A stretch of 64,000 nucleotides of DNA, from NCBI RefSeq assembly GCF_009600605.1, contig NZ_VWNA01000002.1, positions 248,001 to 312,000 of the forward strand, in the 5' to 3' direction. The notes beneath the pieces are model-generated. The model was not told where the DNA came from and ran no database searches. It saw nothing but the letters and a program-made list of their open reading frames with translations. The stretch's first letter is position 1, and each line of letters begins with the position of its first letter. The DNA is from Segnochrobactrum spirostomi. GTDB lineage: Bacteria; Pseudomonadota; Alphaproteobacteria; Rhizobiales; Segnochrobactraceae. This document shows positions 25,894-37,300 of this stretch, piece after piece. The translations under genes and the position numbers were made by a program.

Positions 25894-27017
25894 GGCGGGG
25901 CAGATTCCATTTTCAAATGCAACGAAGGCATAAATGGTCATGATCTCAGGAGGATGGAATGGCCCGCTCCTTTGTGCATCTGAGTTTGGAGGAACGCCGC
26001 GTCGTCGCGCGGATGCATGGCGAGAAGAGCACGCAAGCCGAGATTGCCCGTACGCTGCGCCGGGACCGCTCGACGATCTGCCGGGAGCTGCGACGCAATT
26101 TCTGGCACGACCCCGAAGTTCCGATTGCCGAGGGCTACTGGCATCTGACGGCGCATGACATGGCTGCGGATCGGCGTCGCAAGTACCGCAAGCTGCTGCG
26201 TCATCCCGAGCTTTGCGCAGCGGTCGTGGATCGGCTGAAGAGCGGCTGGTCGCCGGAGCAGATTTCCGGACGGCTGAGGCTTGCCGGTGGTTCGTCTGCC
26301 AGATTGAGCCACGAGACGATCTATCAGTACGTCTATTCTCGCGAGGGCCGGGATCAGCAGTTGGCCCAGTATCTGCCTGCCTGAGCGGCGAAGGAAGCGG
26401 AGGCCGAGATACGCTCGTAAGCCGAGAAATCTCATCTTTCCAATCGAATGCGCCATTCGCAACAGACCCGATGTCATTAACTCCCGGAGCGAATTCGGCC
26501 ATTGGGAAGCGGATCTAATGATCTTCAGAAAGGAACACGGCTCCGCCAACGTCGCCACGGTCATTGAACGCAAGAGCCGCTATACTGTTCTGTTCCGCAA
26601 CAATGACAGGCGGTCGAAGCCGATCATGAGCCAATTGATCTACCATCTGTCGCCCCTGCCCGCGCAAGCCCGACGAAGCCTGACGTTTGATCGAGGCCTC
26701 GAGTTCGTCTCATGGCGTGAACTGGAGAGCGGAATGGGAGCGGCAGCGTGGTTCTGCGACCCGCAAGCGCCCTGGCAAAAAGGCACTGTCGAGAACACCA
26801 ACAAGCGCGTCCGGCGCTACCTGCCGCCAGACACTATCGTGCTGGATGTGACTGATCAGGACATCCGCAAACTCTGCGAACGGCTCAACGACACGCCACG
26901 CAAATGTCTGGGGTTCCAGACACCGAGGGAGACCTTTCGCCGGCATCTGTCGGCTGTGGAATTGGAACGCGTATAGCTCTCTAATGAGCGTTGCATTCAA
27001 CCTGGAATCTGCCCGCC
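25894..27017 (+). mobile_element. IS30-family insertion sequence with terminal inverted repeats
   Basis: The ends are imperfect inverted repeats: left 25894-25924 begins GGCGGGGCAGATTCC and ends ATGCAACG. The right end, 26989-27017, read on the minus strand begins GGCGGGCAGATTCC and ends ATGCAACG. An IS30-type transposase frame lies between. The local composition is more AT-rich than neighbours. No clear target duplication was found. It sits between the GNAT gene and the LysR gene without breaking either. Confidence 0.75.
25959..26976 (+). pseudogene. IS30-family transposase, frameshifted
   Basis: The first frame (25959-26384) has the N-terminal helix-turn-helix MARSFVHLSLEERRVV... and RDRSTICRELRRN. 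The second frame continues through GHWEADLMI, TFDRGLEF and KGTVENTNKRVRRYLP, which supply the Asp, Asp and Glu of the DDE site, and ends at 26976. The frames are broken by a 4-base duplication (TGCC TGCC, 26374-26381). Removing it gives a continuous protein of about 339 residues, normal for IS30. As it stands it is inactive unless frameshifting occurs. Confidence 0.82.
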
Positions 27018-27110
27018 AAGTGCGAATGGCGCATCTCAATGTTGTTTCCCTGACAAGTGCGAGGACTGCTTTTCTGCGCAGTTTTGCTGTTGCTGCGGTC
27101 CAAGCACGTT

Positions 27111-27998
27111 TCAGCCGCGATCGGCAAATGCGGTCATCGCAAAGCTGATGAAGCTCGACAGCCGGGGCGTCATGCGGCGGTCGCGGTAATAGAGCAGCGA
27201 CACCGTCCGCTCGCCGGGGTTCCAGTCCGGCAGCACCTGAGCGAGGCGTCCGGCCGCGAGATCCGGGCCGATCAACATCAGCGGCTGCAGAATGATGCCG
27301 AGCCCGGCCTGCGCGGCAACGCGCAAGGCTTGGCCGCTGTTGACGCGAACGGCCGCGCGTGGCGTCACCTCGACGACCTCGCCGGCGCGGGTGAGACGCC
27401 ACGGCGCGCGGGCGGCCGGGGTGAACAGAACGGCCTCGTGGTGCGCCAGATCGCTCGGGTGGCTTGGTATGCCCGCCCGCGCGAGATAGCCCGGCGCGGC
27501 GCAGAGCGCCATGCGGTAGGCGGTCAGCCGGCGCGCGATCAGCCGCCCATCGGGCGGCGTCGCGATGCGGAAGGCGACGTCGAACCCCTCCTCGATGAGA
27601 TCGACATTCCGATCGGTCAGCACGATGTCGAGGATCACATCCGGTGCCGCTGTCCGATACGGCTCGAGCGAGGCCATCAGGACCTCGGAGCCGAACGTCA
27701 CGGGCGCGGTGATGCGCAACAGGCCGCTCGGCACCCGGCGCACGGTCTCCGCCTCCTGATCCGACAGGGCGACGCGTTCGAGGATGTCGCGGCACTGATC
27801 GAGATAGCTCGCGCCGAATTCCGTCAGGCTCTGGCGCCGGGTGGTCCGGTTGATCAGCCGTGTCCCAAGGCGGTCCTCAAGCGCGGCGATGTGCTGACCG
27901 ACCATCGCCGAAGTGAGGCCGAGCCGCGGCGCTGCCGCGCTCATCGAGCCAGCCTCCACGACGGAGATGAAGGTTCGCATGGCCCGAAAGAGATCCAT
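27111..27998 (-). CDS. LysR-family transcriptional regulator
   Basis: The 295-residue protein has an N-terminal helix-turn-helix (MDLFRAMRTFISVVEAGSMS..., LTSAMVGQHIAALEDRLG) and a LysR effector domain. It resembles the DNA-binding regulators of the AaeR/DmlR group that sit divergent to oxidoreductases. It is divergent from the SDR gene with 103 bases between, so it probably controls it. Its last 65 or so codons are duplicated as a degenerate fragment at 61246-61440. Confidence 0.93.
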   Translation of the reverse strand: MDLFRAMRTFISVVEAGSMSAAAPRLGLTSAMVGQHIAALEDRLGTRLINRTTRRQSLTEFGASYLDQCRDILERVALSDQEAETVRRVPSGLLRITAPVTFGSEVLMASLEPYRTAAPDVILDIVLTDRNVDLIEEGFDVAFRIATPPDGRLIARRLTAYRMALCAAPGYLARAGIPSHPSDLAHHEAVLFTPAARAPWRLTRAGEVVEVTPRAAVRVNSGQALRVAAQAGLGIILQPLMLIGPDLAAGRLAQVLPDWNPGERTVSLLYYRDRRMTPRLSSFISFAMTAFADRG

Positions 27999-28101
27999 TC
28001 AAAAGCCGAGCTTTGAAATGATGCCAGGAAATCTGGAATTAACAGGCCGGCAAGGCTCAATCAATGTCCCGACATCCTTTCACCCCCCTCGGAGCCACGA
28101 C

Positions 28102-28863
28102 ATGACCAAGGCGCGATTCGCCGACAAGACCGTTCTGATCACCGGGGCCGGGACCGGCATGGGGCGCGCGGCGGCCCTGCGGCTTGCCGCGGAGGGCGCT
28201 CGCCTCGCCCTGCTCGGGCGCCGCGCCGAGCCGCTGCGGGAGCTCGCCGCAACCTTGGCTGGGGAGGGCGGCGAGGCGATCGCCCTCCCCTGCGACATCA
28301 CGCAAGAAGACGCTGTTGCCGCCGCCGTCGACGAGAGCATCGTTCGGTTCGGCCGTCTCGACGGTCTCTTCGCCAATGCCGGCGAACTTGGCACCTTCAA
28401 GCCGATGCGCCAGACGACCGGCCGCGACTTCGATGATCTCATCGCGACCAACCTGAAGGGAACCTTCTTCGTGGTGCGGCAATGCCTGCCCCATCTCGAC
28501 GGCGGTGCGATCCTCATCAACGCCTCTTGGACGGCGGCCGGCGTGATGCCCATGATCGGCGCCTACGCCAGCACCAAAGGCGCCCTTCTGTCTCTGATGC
28601 GCACGCTCGCCGTCGAGGAAGGCGCGCGCGGCATCCGGGTGAATGCCATCAATCCGGGCATCATCTTCACCCGCATGGCCGAGGAGAATCTCGATGCCGC
28701 GTTCGCGGCCCGGCTTGCCGCCCACACCCCGCTCGGTCGCAACGGGCGGCCGGAGGATATCGCCGGCACCGTCGCGTGGTTGTTGTCCGAGGATGCCGCG
28801 TTCGTCACCGGCCAGGAGATCACCATCGACGGCGGCTTCACGCTCGGCGGCATTCGGCTTTAG
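28102..28863 (+). CDS. Short-chain dehydrogenase/reductase (SDR)
   Basis: The 253-residue classical SDR has the cofactor motif TGAGTGMGRAAA, NAG at FANAGELG, catalytic Ser in NASWTAAG, YxxxK as YASTKGA, and a C-terminal TGQEITIDGG. It would oxidise or reduce an alcohol/ketone with NAD(P). GGAG lies seven bases before the start. It is divergent from a LysR regulator. A degenerate copy of its C-terminus lies at about 61450-61522. Confidence 0.93.
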   Translation: MTKARFADKTVLITGAGTGMGRAAALRLAAEGARLALLGRRAEPLRELAATLAGEGGEAIALPCDITQEDAVAAAVDESIVRFGRLDGLFANAGELGTFKPMRQTTGRDFDDLIATNLKGTFFVVRQCLPHLDGGAILINASWTAAGVMPMIGAYASTKGALLSLMRTLAVEEGARGIRVNAINPGIIFTRMAEENLDAAFAARLAAHTPLGRNGRPEDIAGTVAWLLSEDAAFVTGQEITIDGGFTLGGIRL

Positions 28864-28945
28864 AAGGGGGCAACGCCCTCGCCTCCCCTCGGACGCCGCC
28901 GGGCTGGCGCGATCCCGATGGCTCGCGCCGCGTCGCGCGCGCGGG

Positions 28946-31072
28946 CTAGAGCTTCACGGCGAATTCGCGGGCCCAGAGGCGCAAGGCTCGACACCGCTCG
29001 ACGAACGTCCCGGCCGACGCGCCGTCCTCCAGATCGATAAGACCTTCGTCGGCGTCGGCCTCGACCCCGGCCTTCGCGAGCAGCGGCAGCGCCGCGGCCG
29101 AGAAGGCGATGAACTTGCAATGGGCGAACGCGTCGGCCACGAAATCGCGGGCGGCCGCCTCCCCCGTCAGGCGCTCCGCGCCCTCCTCGGAGACGACCAG
29201 GGCCACCGCGTCGAACAGCACGGACGGCGCCCCGTCGATCATGTGCTTGGCAGGGATCTTCGTGCCATCCGCTGCCTCGGCGCCGCCGACCTTCGGCGCC
29301 ACCACCTCCATCGTCGCCCCTTCTCGTGCGAGCGCAGCCTCGAGGCGCTGAAGCAAGGCCCCGTCGCAACCGTCGCTGACGAGGACGCCGACCTTGCGCC
29401 CGGCGAAGCTCGGTGGCCCGTTCTCGATGATGCTGAGGGCCGGCGATGGGGGCAGATCGTCGCGCGGCTCGACCGCCGCATCGGCGGGCTGCGGCAGCTC
29501 GTCGAACCCGAGCTTGTCGGCCACGGTGGCGGCGAGCCCCTCGTCGATGTTGAGGAGATGGGCGACCATCCGCTCGCGGATGACCGGATCCTCGCATTTG
29601 CTGAGCTCGAAAGTCAGCGCCATGGCGATGTGCTTCTGCTCGGTCACCGTCTGGCTGACGAAGAACTGGCGGGCCTGACTATAATGGTCGGCGAAGCTCT
29701 CGGCCCGCAGGCGCGCCTTGGGCGCTGCGATCTCTTCCGGAAATGTACGGAAGCCGCGGACGGGATCCTCCCGCGGGCCGTCGCCCCGGGAGTTCGGCTG
29801 GTAGTTCGTGCGCCCCGCCGGATTGCGCATCGCCATGTGGCCGTCCTGCTGGAAATGAGCGAACGGGCATTTGGGGGCGTTGATCGGCAGGTGAGTGAAG
29901 TTCGGGCTGCCGAGGCGCTTCAATTGGGTGTCGAGATAGGAGAAGTTGCGGCCCTGCAGCAGGGGATCGTTGGAGAAATCGATGCCCGGCGGCACGTTCT
30001 GCGTCATGAACGCGACTTGCTCGGTCTCGGCGAAGAAATTGTCCGGCATCCGGTCGAGAACGAGGCGTCCGACCGGGATGGGGGGCAGCACCTCCTCGGG
30101 GATGATCTTGGTCGGGTCGAGCACGTCGAAAGCGAACTGATCGGCGAAGTCCTGGTCGAACACTTGGACGCGAAGCTCCCATTCCGGGAAATTGCCGGAC
30201 TGGACTGCGTCCCAAAGGTCGCGCCGGTGAAAGTCGGGATCGGCGCCGTTGATCTTCACGGCCTCGTTCCAAACCACCGATTGCAGGCCGAGCTTCGGCT
30301 TCCAGAGGAACTTCACGAAGGTCGAGTCGTCGCTTTCGTTCAGGAAGCGGAACGTGTGGACGCCGAAGCCTTCCATGAAGCGGAACGACCGCGGGATCGC
30401 CCGATCGGACATGACCCACATGATCATGTGCATCGATTCCGGGGTGAGCGAGATGAAGTCCCAAAAATTGTCGTGGGCCGATTGCGCCTGGGGGAAGGCG
30501 CGGTCCGGCTCCGGCTTGACCGAGTGGATCAAGTCCGGAAACTTGATCGCATCCTGAATGAAGAAAACCGGGATGTTGTTGCCGACGAGGTCCCAGTTGC
30601 CCTCCTTCGTATAGATCTTCACCGCGAAGCCACGCACGTCCCGGGCGAGGTCGAACGAGCCCTTGGAACCCGCGACGGTCGAGAAGCGCACGAAGGCCGG
30701 GGTTTTCTCGCCGGCGCGCTGAAAGACGTCGGCGCGGGTATAGCGCGCGAGGGACTCGTACGTTTCGAAATAGCCATGGGCGCCGTAGCCGCGGGCATGG
30801 ACGACGCGCTCGGGAATGCGCTCGTGATCGAAATGGAAAATCTTCTCGCGGAAGTGGAAGTCTTCGAGGAGGCTGGGGCCCCGGGCTCCTATCCTGAGCG
30901 CGTTCTGATCGTCGGCGACCGGCCCGCCCTGGGCGGTGGTCAGAACCGGGGTGCCTTCCGCCGCGATCTGATGCAGTTCGCCGCCTTGGCCGAGGAGTAA
31001 GGTCTGATCGTGGATCGTCGCCGTCTTCGGTGTCGCCGTCTTGGGTGTCGCTGGCTTGGTCTTGCGTGCCAT
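28946..31072 (-). CDS. katE: Large-subunit monofunctional catalase (HPII/KatE type)
   Basis: The 708-residue protein is a clade-2 haem catalase. Visible are the distal His92 ([12 protein letters not shown]), the distal Asn in [10 protein letters not shown], and the proximal haem Tyr in [15 protein letters not shown] flavodoxin-like C-terminal domain ([17 protein letters not shown] to the end) is typical of HPII. It destroys hydrogen peroxide in the cytoplasm. A short [13 protein letters not shown] repeat lies near the N-terminus. ATG 31072 is preferred over the GTG at 31090, because GGGAG is nine bases upstream. It converges on the SDR gene. Confidence 0.95.
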   Translation of the reverse strand: MARKTKPATPKTATPKTATIHDQTLLLGQGGELHQIAAEGTPVLTTAQGGPVADDQNALRIGARGPSLLEDFHFREKIFHFDHERIPERVVHARGYGAHGYFETYESLARYTRADVFQRAGEKTPAFVRFSTVAGSKGSFDLARDVRGFAVKIYTKEGNWDLVGNNIPVFFIQDAIKFPDLIHSVKPEPDRAFPQAQSAHDNFWDFISLTPESMHMIMWVMSDRAIPRSFRFMEGFGVHTFRFLNESDDSTFVKFLWKPKLGLQSVVWNEAVKINGADPDFHRRDLWDAVQSGNFPEWELRVQVFDQDFADQFAFDVLDPTKIIPEEVLPPIPVGRLVLDRMPDNFFAETEQVAFMTQNVPPGIDFSNDPLLQGRNFSYLDTQLKRLGSPNFTHLPINAPKCPFAHFQQDGHMAMRNPAGRTNYQPNSRGDGPREDPVRGFRTFPEEIAAPKARLRAESFADHYSQARQFFVSQTVTEQKHIAMALTFELSKCEDPVIRERMVAHLLNIDEGLAATVADKLGFDELPQPADAAVEPRDDLPPSPALSIIENGPPSFAGRKVGVLVSDGCDGALLQRLEAALAREGATMEVVAPKVGGAEAADGTKIPAKHMIDGAPSVLFDAVALVVSEEGAERLTGEAAARDFVADAFAHCKFIAFSAAALPLLAKAGVEADADEGLIDLEDGASAGTFVERCRALRLWAREFAVKL

Positions 31073-31386
31073 GGGCGTGCGCTCCCTCACGTTTGCCGTG
31101 CCGGACGATTGCCCGCACTGCCTCCCTAACTCGTGGGACTGCGTTTTGTTGCGCGCGCCGTTTGGGTGGGGATATTCAGTGTTGATGAAGTAATTTTTGA
31201 CGTATTTATAATGTAATAGGACTCTAACGACTGAATGGCCTTGTCGATCAGTTTATGTGCAATGACGTTCGAGGCGGACGCGGCGCGCGGGGGCGGCATC
31301 CCCGCTATCTGGATCGGCGGCGCATGACGCGTGCGGCGCTCAATTTGGGCGACCGCTTCGCATACGCCGCCGCCCGAGAGTTCGCG
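31073..31386. other. Intergenic region upstream of the catalase gene
   Basis: These 314 bases separate the catalase start from the ndvB stop. An AT-rich block around 31175-31225 is the likely promoter zone for the catalase, but no confident -35/-10 pair or regulator site was recognised. No gene is seen. Confidence 0.55.
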
Positions 31387-34300
31387 CTATAGGGACATAT
31401 GAAAATCGTGGCTCTTGCCGTCGAGGGGGATCCCGGTGAAGCTGTCCGATGACGGGATGCGAACGCCGTCGAGTTGCCGGTAAGGCTCGCCATCCCGTGC
31501 GGCACGAACGTCGATCCTGCAGGTGGTGTCGCCGAGCGCGATTGTGGCCGCGAAGCCAGGCCACCCTGCGGGGATGCAGGGATCGACCAAGAGGTATGCC
31601 CCCTTCCGGCGGATGCCGAGAATGCCCTCGACGCCGGCGCGGTGCATCCAGCCGGCCGCGCCCGTGTACCAGGTCCAGCCACCGCGCCCAATGTGAGGTG
31701 CCACGGAATAGATGTCGGCCGCGACGACGTAGGGCTCGACCTTGTAGCGCTCGGCCTGTTCGGGTGTGTCAGCGTGGTTGATGGGATTGAGAAGGTCGAA
31801 CAGATCGAATGCTTTGTCGCCCTCGCCCAGTTTCGCGAAGGCGAAGATCGCCCACATGGCGGCATGACTATATTGTCCGCCATTCTCGCGCAGACCCGGC
31901 GGATAGCCCTTGATGTAGCCGGGATCGAGTGTCGTCGTGTCGAAGGGCGGGGTGAACAGCAGAGCGAGGCCCTCCTCGCGGCGGATCAGATGCCGCTCGA
32001 GCGAGGCCATCGCCGTAGCCGCGCGCGCAGGGTCGGCGGCGCCGGACAGCACCGCCCAGGATTGCGCGATGGAATCGATGCGGCACTCGCCGCTATCATG
32101 AGATCCGAGCCAGGTGCCGTCGTCGAATGTGGCCCGGCGATACCATTCCCCATCCCAGGCCGAACGCTCCAGCGCCTCCAGGACCGACGCGGCATGGGCA
32201 CGCCAGCGACGGGCGCGTTCGGGATCACGCTCCTCCGCGACGGGGGCGAGCAGCTCGATCGTGCGGATGAGCAGCCAGCCGAGCCAGACGCTTTGGCCCT
32301 TGCCGCCCTCCCCGACGCGATTCATGCCATCGTTCCAGTCGCCGGTGCCGATCAGGGGCAGGCCGAGCTCGCCGGTCAGGGTGAGGGCGTGATCGAGGCC
32401 ACGCGCGCAATGCTCGAACAGCGAGGTGGTCACGTCCGCGGGCATCGGCTGGAAGAAGTGCTCGTGTTCTTCCGGCCGCAACTGCGCCCCGTCGAGATAA
32501 GGCACGATCTCATCGAGGATCGCCGTGTCGCCCGAGCCTTCGACATAGGTCGCCGTGGCGAAGGCGAGCCAAACATGATCGTCGGAGATGCGGGTTCGCA
32601 CGCCCTGGCCCGATTGCGGCAGCCACCAATGCTGCATGTCGCCCTCGACGAATTGCCGCCCGGCGGCACGCAAGAGGTGGGCGCGCGTCTCCGCCGGCAG
32701 CGCCAGTGTCAGCGCCATGCCGTCCTGCAATTGATCGCGGAAACCATAGGCGCCGCTCGCCTGGTAGAAGGCGGAGCGCGCCGTGATGCGGCAGGCGAGC
32801 GTCTGATAGAGCAGCCAGCCGTTGAGCATGATGTCCATCGCCCGGTTCGGCGTCTCCACCTTGACGGTGCCGAGGATCGTGCTCCAGTGTTCCGTCACCG
32901 CGGCGAGAACGCCATCGAGGTCGGCCGCGCGATAGCGGGTGATCAGGGCCCGCGTTTCCTCTACCGATCCGCACTGGCCAATGAACGAGACGACCTCGAC
33001 GGTCTCGCCAACGCCGAGTTCGACGGTCGTCTGCAACGCCGCGCAGGGATCAAGGCCGGCGCCGACGCTCCCGGAAAGCGGCGCCTTCACGGCGAGGGCA
33101 AGAGGCGAGGCCAGCCCGCCATTGCGGCCGAGGAACTCGGTGCGGTCGGCCGTCCATGCGGTTTGCCGTCCGGCCAGATCGGCGAAGGCGACACGTGAGC
33201 CGAAGGCCGCACTCCAGCGATTGCGCGCGAGAATCGCCCCAGTCTGGGCGTCCATCTCCGTGGTGACGAAGGGGGCAGACGCCCCCGCGAGGTTCCGAGC
33301 ACCCATTCCGCATAGGTGGTGACGGAGAGCCGGCGGGGCCGACCGGACAGGTTGGTGAGCTTCAGCCGGGAGATCTTGAGCGGATCATCGAGCGGGACGT
33401 AGTGGAGCAGATCGAGGCCGATGCCGTTCGCCTTTAGCTCGAAGCGGCTATAGCCGAAGCCATGCCGCGCGACATAGCGGCCGTTGCCGCGGATCGGCTG
33501 TGCGGTCGGGCTCCACACTTCCCCGCTCTCCTCGTCCCGCACATAGATCGCCTCGCCCGCGGGATCGACGACCGCATCGTTCGACCATTGGGTGAGTTGG
33601 TTCTCGCGGCTGTTTTCAGCCCAGCTATATGCACTTCCCTCTGCTGAGACCTGGAAGCCGAAGCCCGCGTTGGCCACGACGTTGATCCACGGGGCCGGCG
33701 TGGTGCGGCCGTGTTCGAGGATCGTCACATATTCGCGCCCATCCTTGTCGAAACCGCCGAAGCCATTGAAAAACTCAAGCGTCGGCGATTGCCGCGACGG
33801 CGCGGACGTCGGCGTCGGCACCCCGTCCAGTGGCCGGGCAAGACGACGGGCGGAGGCGGGCTCAGGTGTCCGGCGCATACGGGCGATCTGGTCGGCAATG
33901 CCTCCGCGCCGCGCCACCAGTGCGACACGAGCAACGGATTGAAGCAGCGCGCGCGATTCCACGCTCATGAGATCCGCGCGGAGCACATGGACCGATCCGA
34001 TCGCCGCTTGCTCGCCGAACAGCGGTGAGGAAGCGTTGGTGCGTACAGCGGTCTCGATGGCGATCTGCAAGTCCTGCACATAGGAGGAAGCGCGCTCGTT
34101 GATGATGACGAGGTCGACGGCGAGATGCTTCATCCGCCAATATTCGCGGGCGCGCAGCAATTGACGCACCTGTGCGATGTCTTCGATATCGTCGATGCGC
34201 AACAGCACGATCGGCAGGTCGCCGGAGATGGCGTGCTGCCAGAGACCCGATTGCGGGCCGGCACCTCGCAGAATGGCCTCGGACGGCGCCCGGAAGCGCT

Positions 34301-37300
34301 TGTCGGCATAAAGCAGTGGGGCGGCCAGCCGCTGGAAGTCGGAGGCCTCCTCCGCGTCCACGTCGATATGGCGAAGCTGCACCTGCGCCTGCGTCCACGC
34401 CAGCGTGCGGGCGCGATCGAACGCATTGCGGTCGTAATGGGTATCGATGAGGTCGAGAAGTTCCTCGCGCGACGGGGCGACCATGGTCCAGAACGCGACG
34501 CGGGCGATCTTGCCTGGCGCGATGCGCACGCTCCGGCGCAATGAGAAGATCGGGTCCAGCACCGTGCCGACGGTGTTCGACAGCGGCTGAAAGTCGGACA
34601 TGGCGTCGACCTTGCCGATATTTCGCCCACGGCCGATGAAACGGGCGCGAGCGGTCTCGTATTGCGGATCGGCGGCGATCTCACCTTCCACCACCGCAAA
34701 ATGCGCCGCCCATATTTGCGCTTCCCCCGGCGTCCGACGTCGCCGTGTGGCGATGATGGCGCCGAACTCCGGCAGATGCTCCGTCTCGACGAACATCTTG
34801 GCGAAGGCCGGATGGGCATTGTCCGCGGCGGGCGTCGTCAGGACGAGCTCGGCATAGGACGTCAGCTCGATCTTGCGGGTTCGACGGCCACTATTGGTGA
34901 GCGACACACGCCGAACCTCGCCGTCGTGCTCACCGGATACGATGACGTCCATCGTCGTCGTCAGGCCAGCGTCGTGACGGATGAACTCCGCGTGGTCCTC
35001 ACCGAACACGATGTCGCTTTCACGGGCGTCGTCCGCCATCGGTTGGGTTGTCGCCGACCAGACGGTTCCGCTCCGCGTGTCACGGAGGAAGATGAAGGAA
35101 CCCCAATCGTCGCGCGTGGCATCCTCGCGCCAGCGCGTGATGGCGATATCGCGCCAGCGGCTGTAGCCACCTCCGGCCGCCGTCAGCATGACCGCGTAGC
35201 GGCCATTGGAGAGAAGGTGCGTAATCGGCGCCCCGGGTGACGGAGTGGTCAGGCGACGCACCGCAGAGCCGTCGCCGCGCACCTCCGCGGAGGCGGAACG
35301 AACCTCCTCGGCGCGCGGCCGCGCCACGACGACATCGCGCGGCGAGCGTTCCTGCAGCAGCAGTTCGCTCGCCCTTATCATCGGCTCGCGATGGAAGCGG
35401 GCGCGCATCTCGCCCGCCAGAAGGGCGTTGGCGATGGCGACGATGGTCATGCCCTGATGATGCGCCATAAAACTGCGCACGATGGCGACGCGCTCGTCCT
35501 CAGGCACCCGCGCCGGCGTGAAGTCGAGCGCTTCATAGAAGCCGTAGCGCCCCCGCGCACCCAGCTCGGCGAGACGAGAATAGTTCTGTTGCGCTCGCTC
35601 GGGCTCCACCATGCTGGCGAGGCCGGTTGCATAGGGCGCGACGACGATGTTCTCCGACAGGCCGCGCTTGAGGCCGAGGCCGGGCACGCCGAAATTGGCG
35701 TATTGGTAAGTGAATTCGATGTCGCGCGCATTGTAGGCGGACTCCGACATGCCCCACGGAATGCCGAGCGCGTGGGCATAGGAACGCTGCCGCTCGACGA
35801 CGAGGCGGTTGGTCTGTTCGAGCACGCTGCCGGCCGGCGCCCGCATCACCAGCGACGGCATGAGATATTCGAACATCGATCCCGACCAGGAGATCAGCGC
35901 CGAGCCGTTGCCCAGCGGCGTTGCGAGCCGGCCGAGCCGGAACCAGTGGCGCGTCGGCGCATCGCCCTTGGCGATGGCGAACAGGCTGGCGAGCCGGGCT
36001 TCGGAGGCCAGCAGGTCGTAGCAACTCGGATCGAGGCCGTTCTCGTCGAGCGAATAGCCGATCGAGAGCAATTTTCGCTCGGGGTCGAGCAGAAAGGCGA
36101 AATCCATCTCCATCGCCATGGTCCGCGCGGTGGCCGCGAGTGCGGTCAGGCGAGCACCCGTGGCGGCCGGCGTCTCGAGGAATTGCAGGCGGTCTCGCTC
36201 GCGTTCGCTCACAGCCCGTCCGAGTGCCTCGACCCAATAGGTGAGGTCCGCGCTGCCATCGCCGCTGGCCGTCGGGTTGATCTCCTGCGCAATCCTTCGG
36301 GCCTTGTCGACGAGCCGCTTCACGATCGGAGCCGCCGCCGCCAAGCCCTGCACGCCGTTCAGTTGGGCGTCGATCTCTTCAAAGACTCTGGTCAGCGCCC
36401 CGCCTTGCGGTGTCCCCGCGCTGGGTTGCACCTGCAACGCCTCACGAGCCAACGCGAGAGCATCCGTGATGCCCTCGCGCGCCGTATCGAGGGCGACAGG
36501 CGCGCCCGTCCATTCGTCGCAGGCATTGGCGAGCGCGATCAGGTGACCGGCGAGATTGCCGCTATCAACGGACGAGACGTAGGCGGGCGGCAGGACTGCG
36601 AGAGTTTGCGTTTCGTACCAATTGAAGAAGTGCCCGCGGAACCGGGGCAGCTTCTTCAGGGTCTCGAACGTCGCCTCCAGCCGTTCGATCGTTGCGACTG
36701 TGCCGCTCCAGCCGAAGTCGCGGGCGGTGACGGCGGAGAGCAGATAGAGGCCGATATTGGTCGGCGAGGTGCGATGGGCCACGACCGGCTTCGGCACCTC
36801 CTGGAAATTGTCCGGCGGCAGCATGTTGTCGGCCGGTGTGACGAAGGTCTCAAAGTAACGCCAGGTCCGCCGGGCGATCAATCGCAGCTCGTGCGCTTCG
36901 CGCGTGCCGACAGCAAGACGCTGCGGCACTCCCGTCGAGCGGCTTACCCGGTTCGCGATCGCCGGCGCGCCCAGCCAGAGCAAAGCGAAGGGAAGCACGA
37001 GCGGCCAGGAGGACGGCGCCGCAGCGACTGCGCTCACGGCAAGGACCAGGCCGAGCGCGGTACTGCCCACCATCCGCCGATAAAACCCGACGATATCGAG
37101 CCGCGGCCCAGCCGAGGATTTTGCCGCCGTCGTCCATTCCAGCAGATGGCGGCGCGTCACCAACAGACGCAGCAGCGTGCGGATCGCGGCATCGCCCGCC
37201 CACCATGCCTGATCAACGAGAAAGACCAGCGACAGCGACGCGCGGGCTACCTCGAGCCGTATGTCGGTCAGCACTTGGGCGACATGGCTACGGATGCGTA

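Noticed and set aside
31100-31230. Promoter of the catalase gene of EcfG or OxyR type
   Set aside because: No GGAAC-N16/17-CGTT pattern and no clear OxyR-like spacing was seen; only AT-rich sequence.
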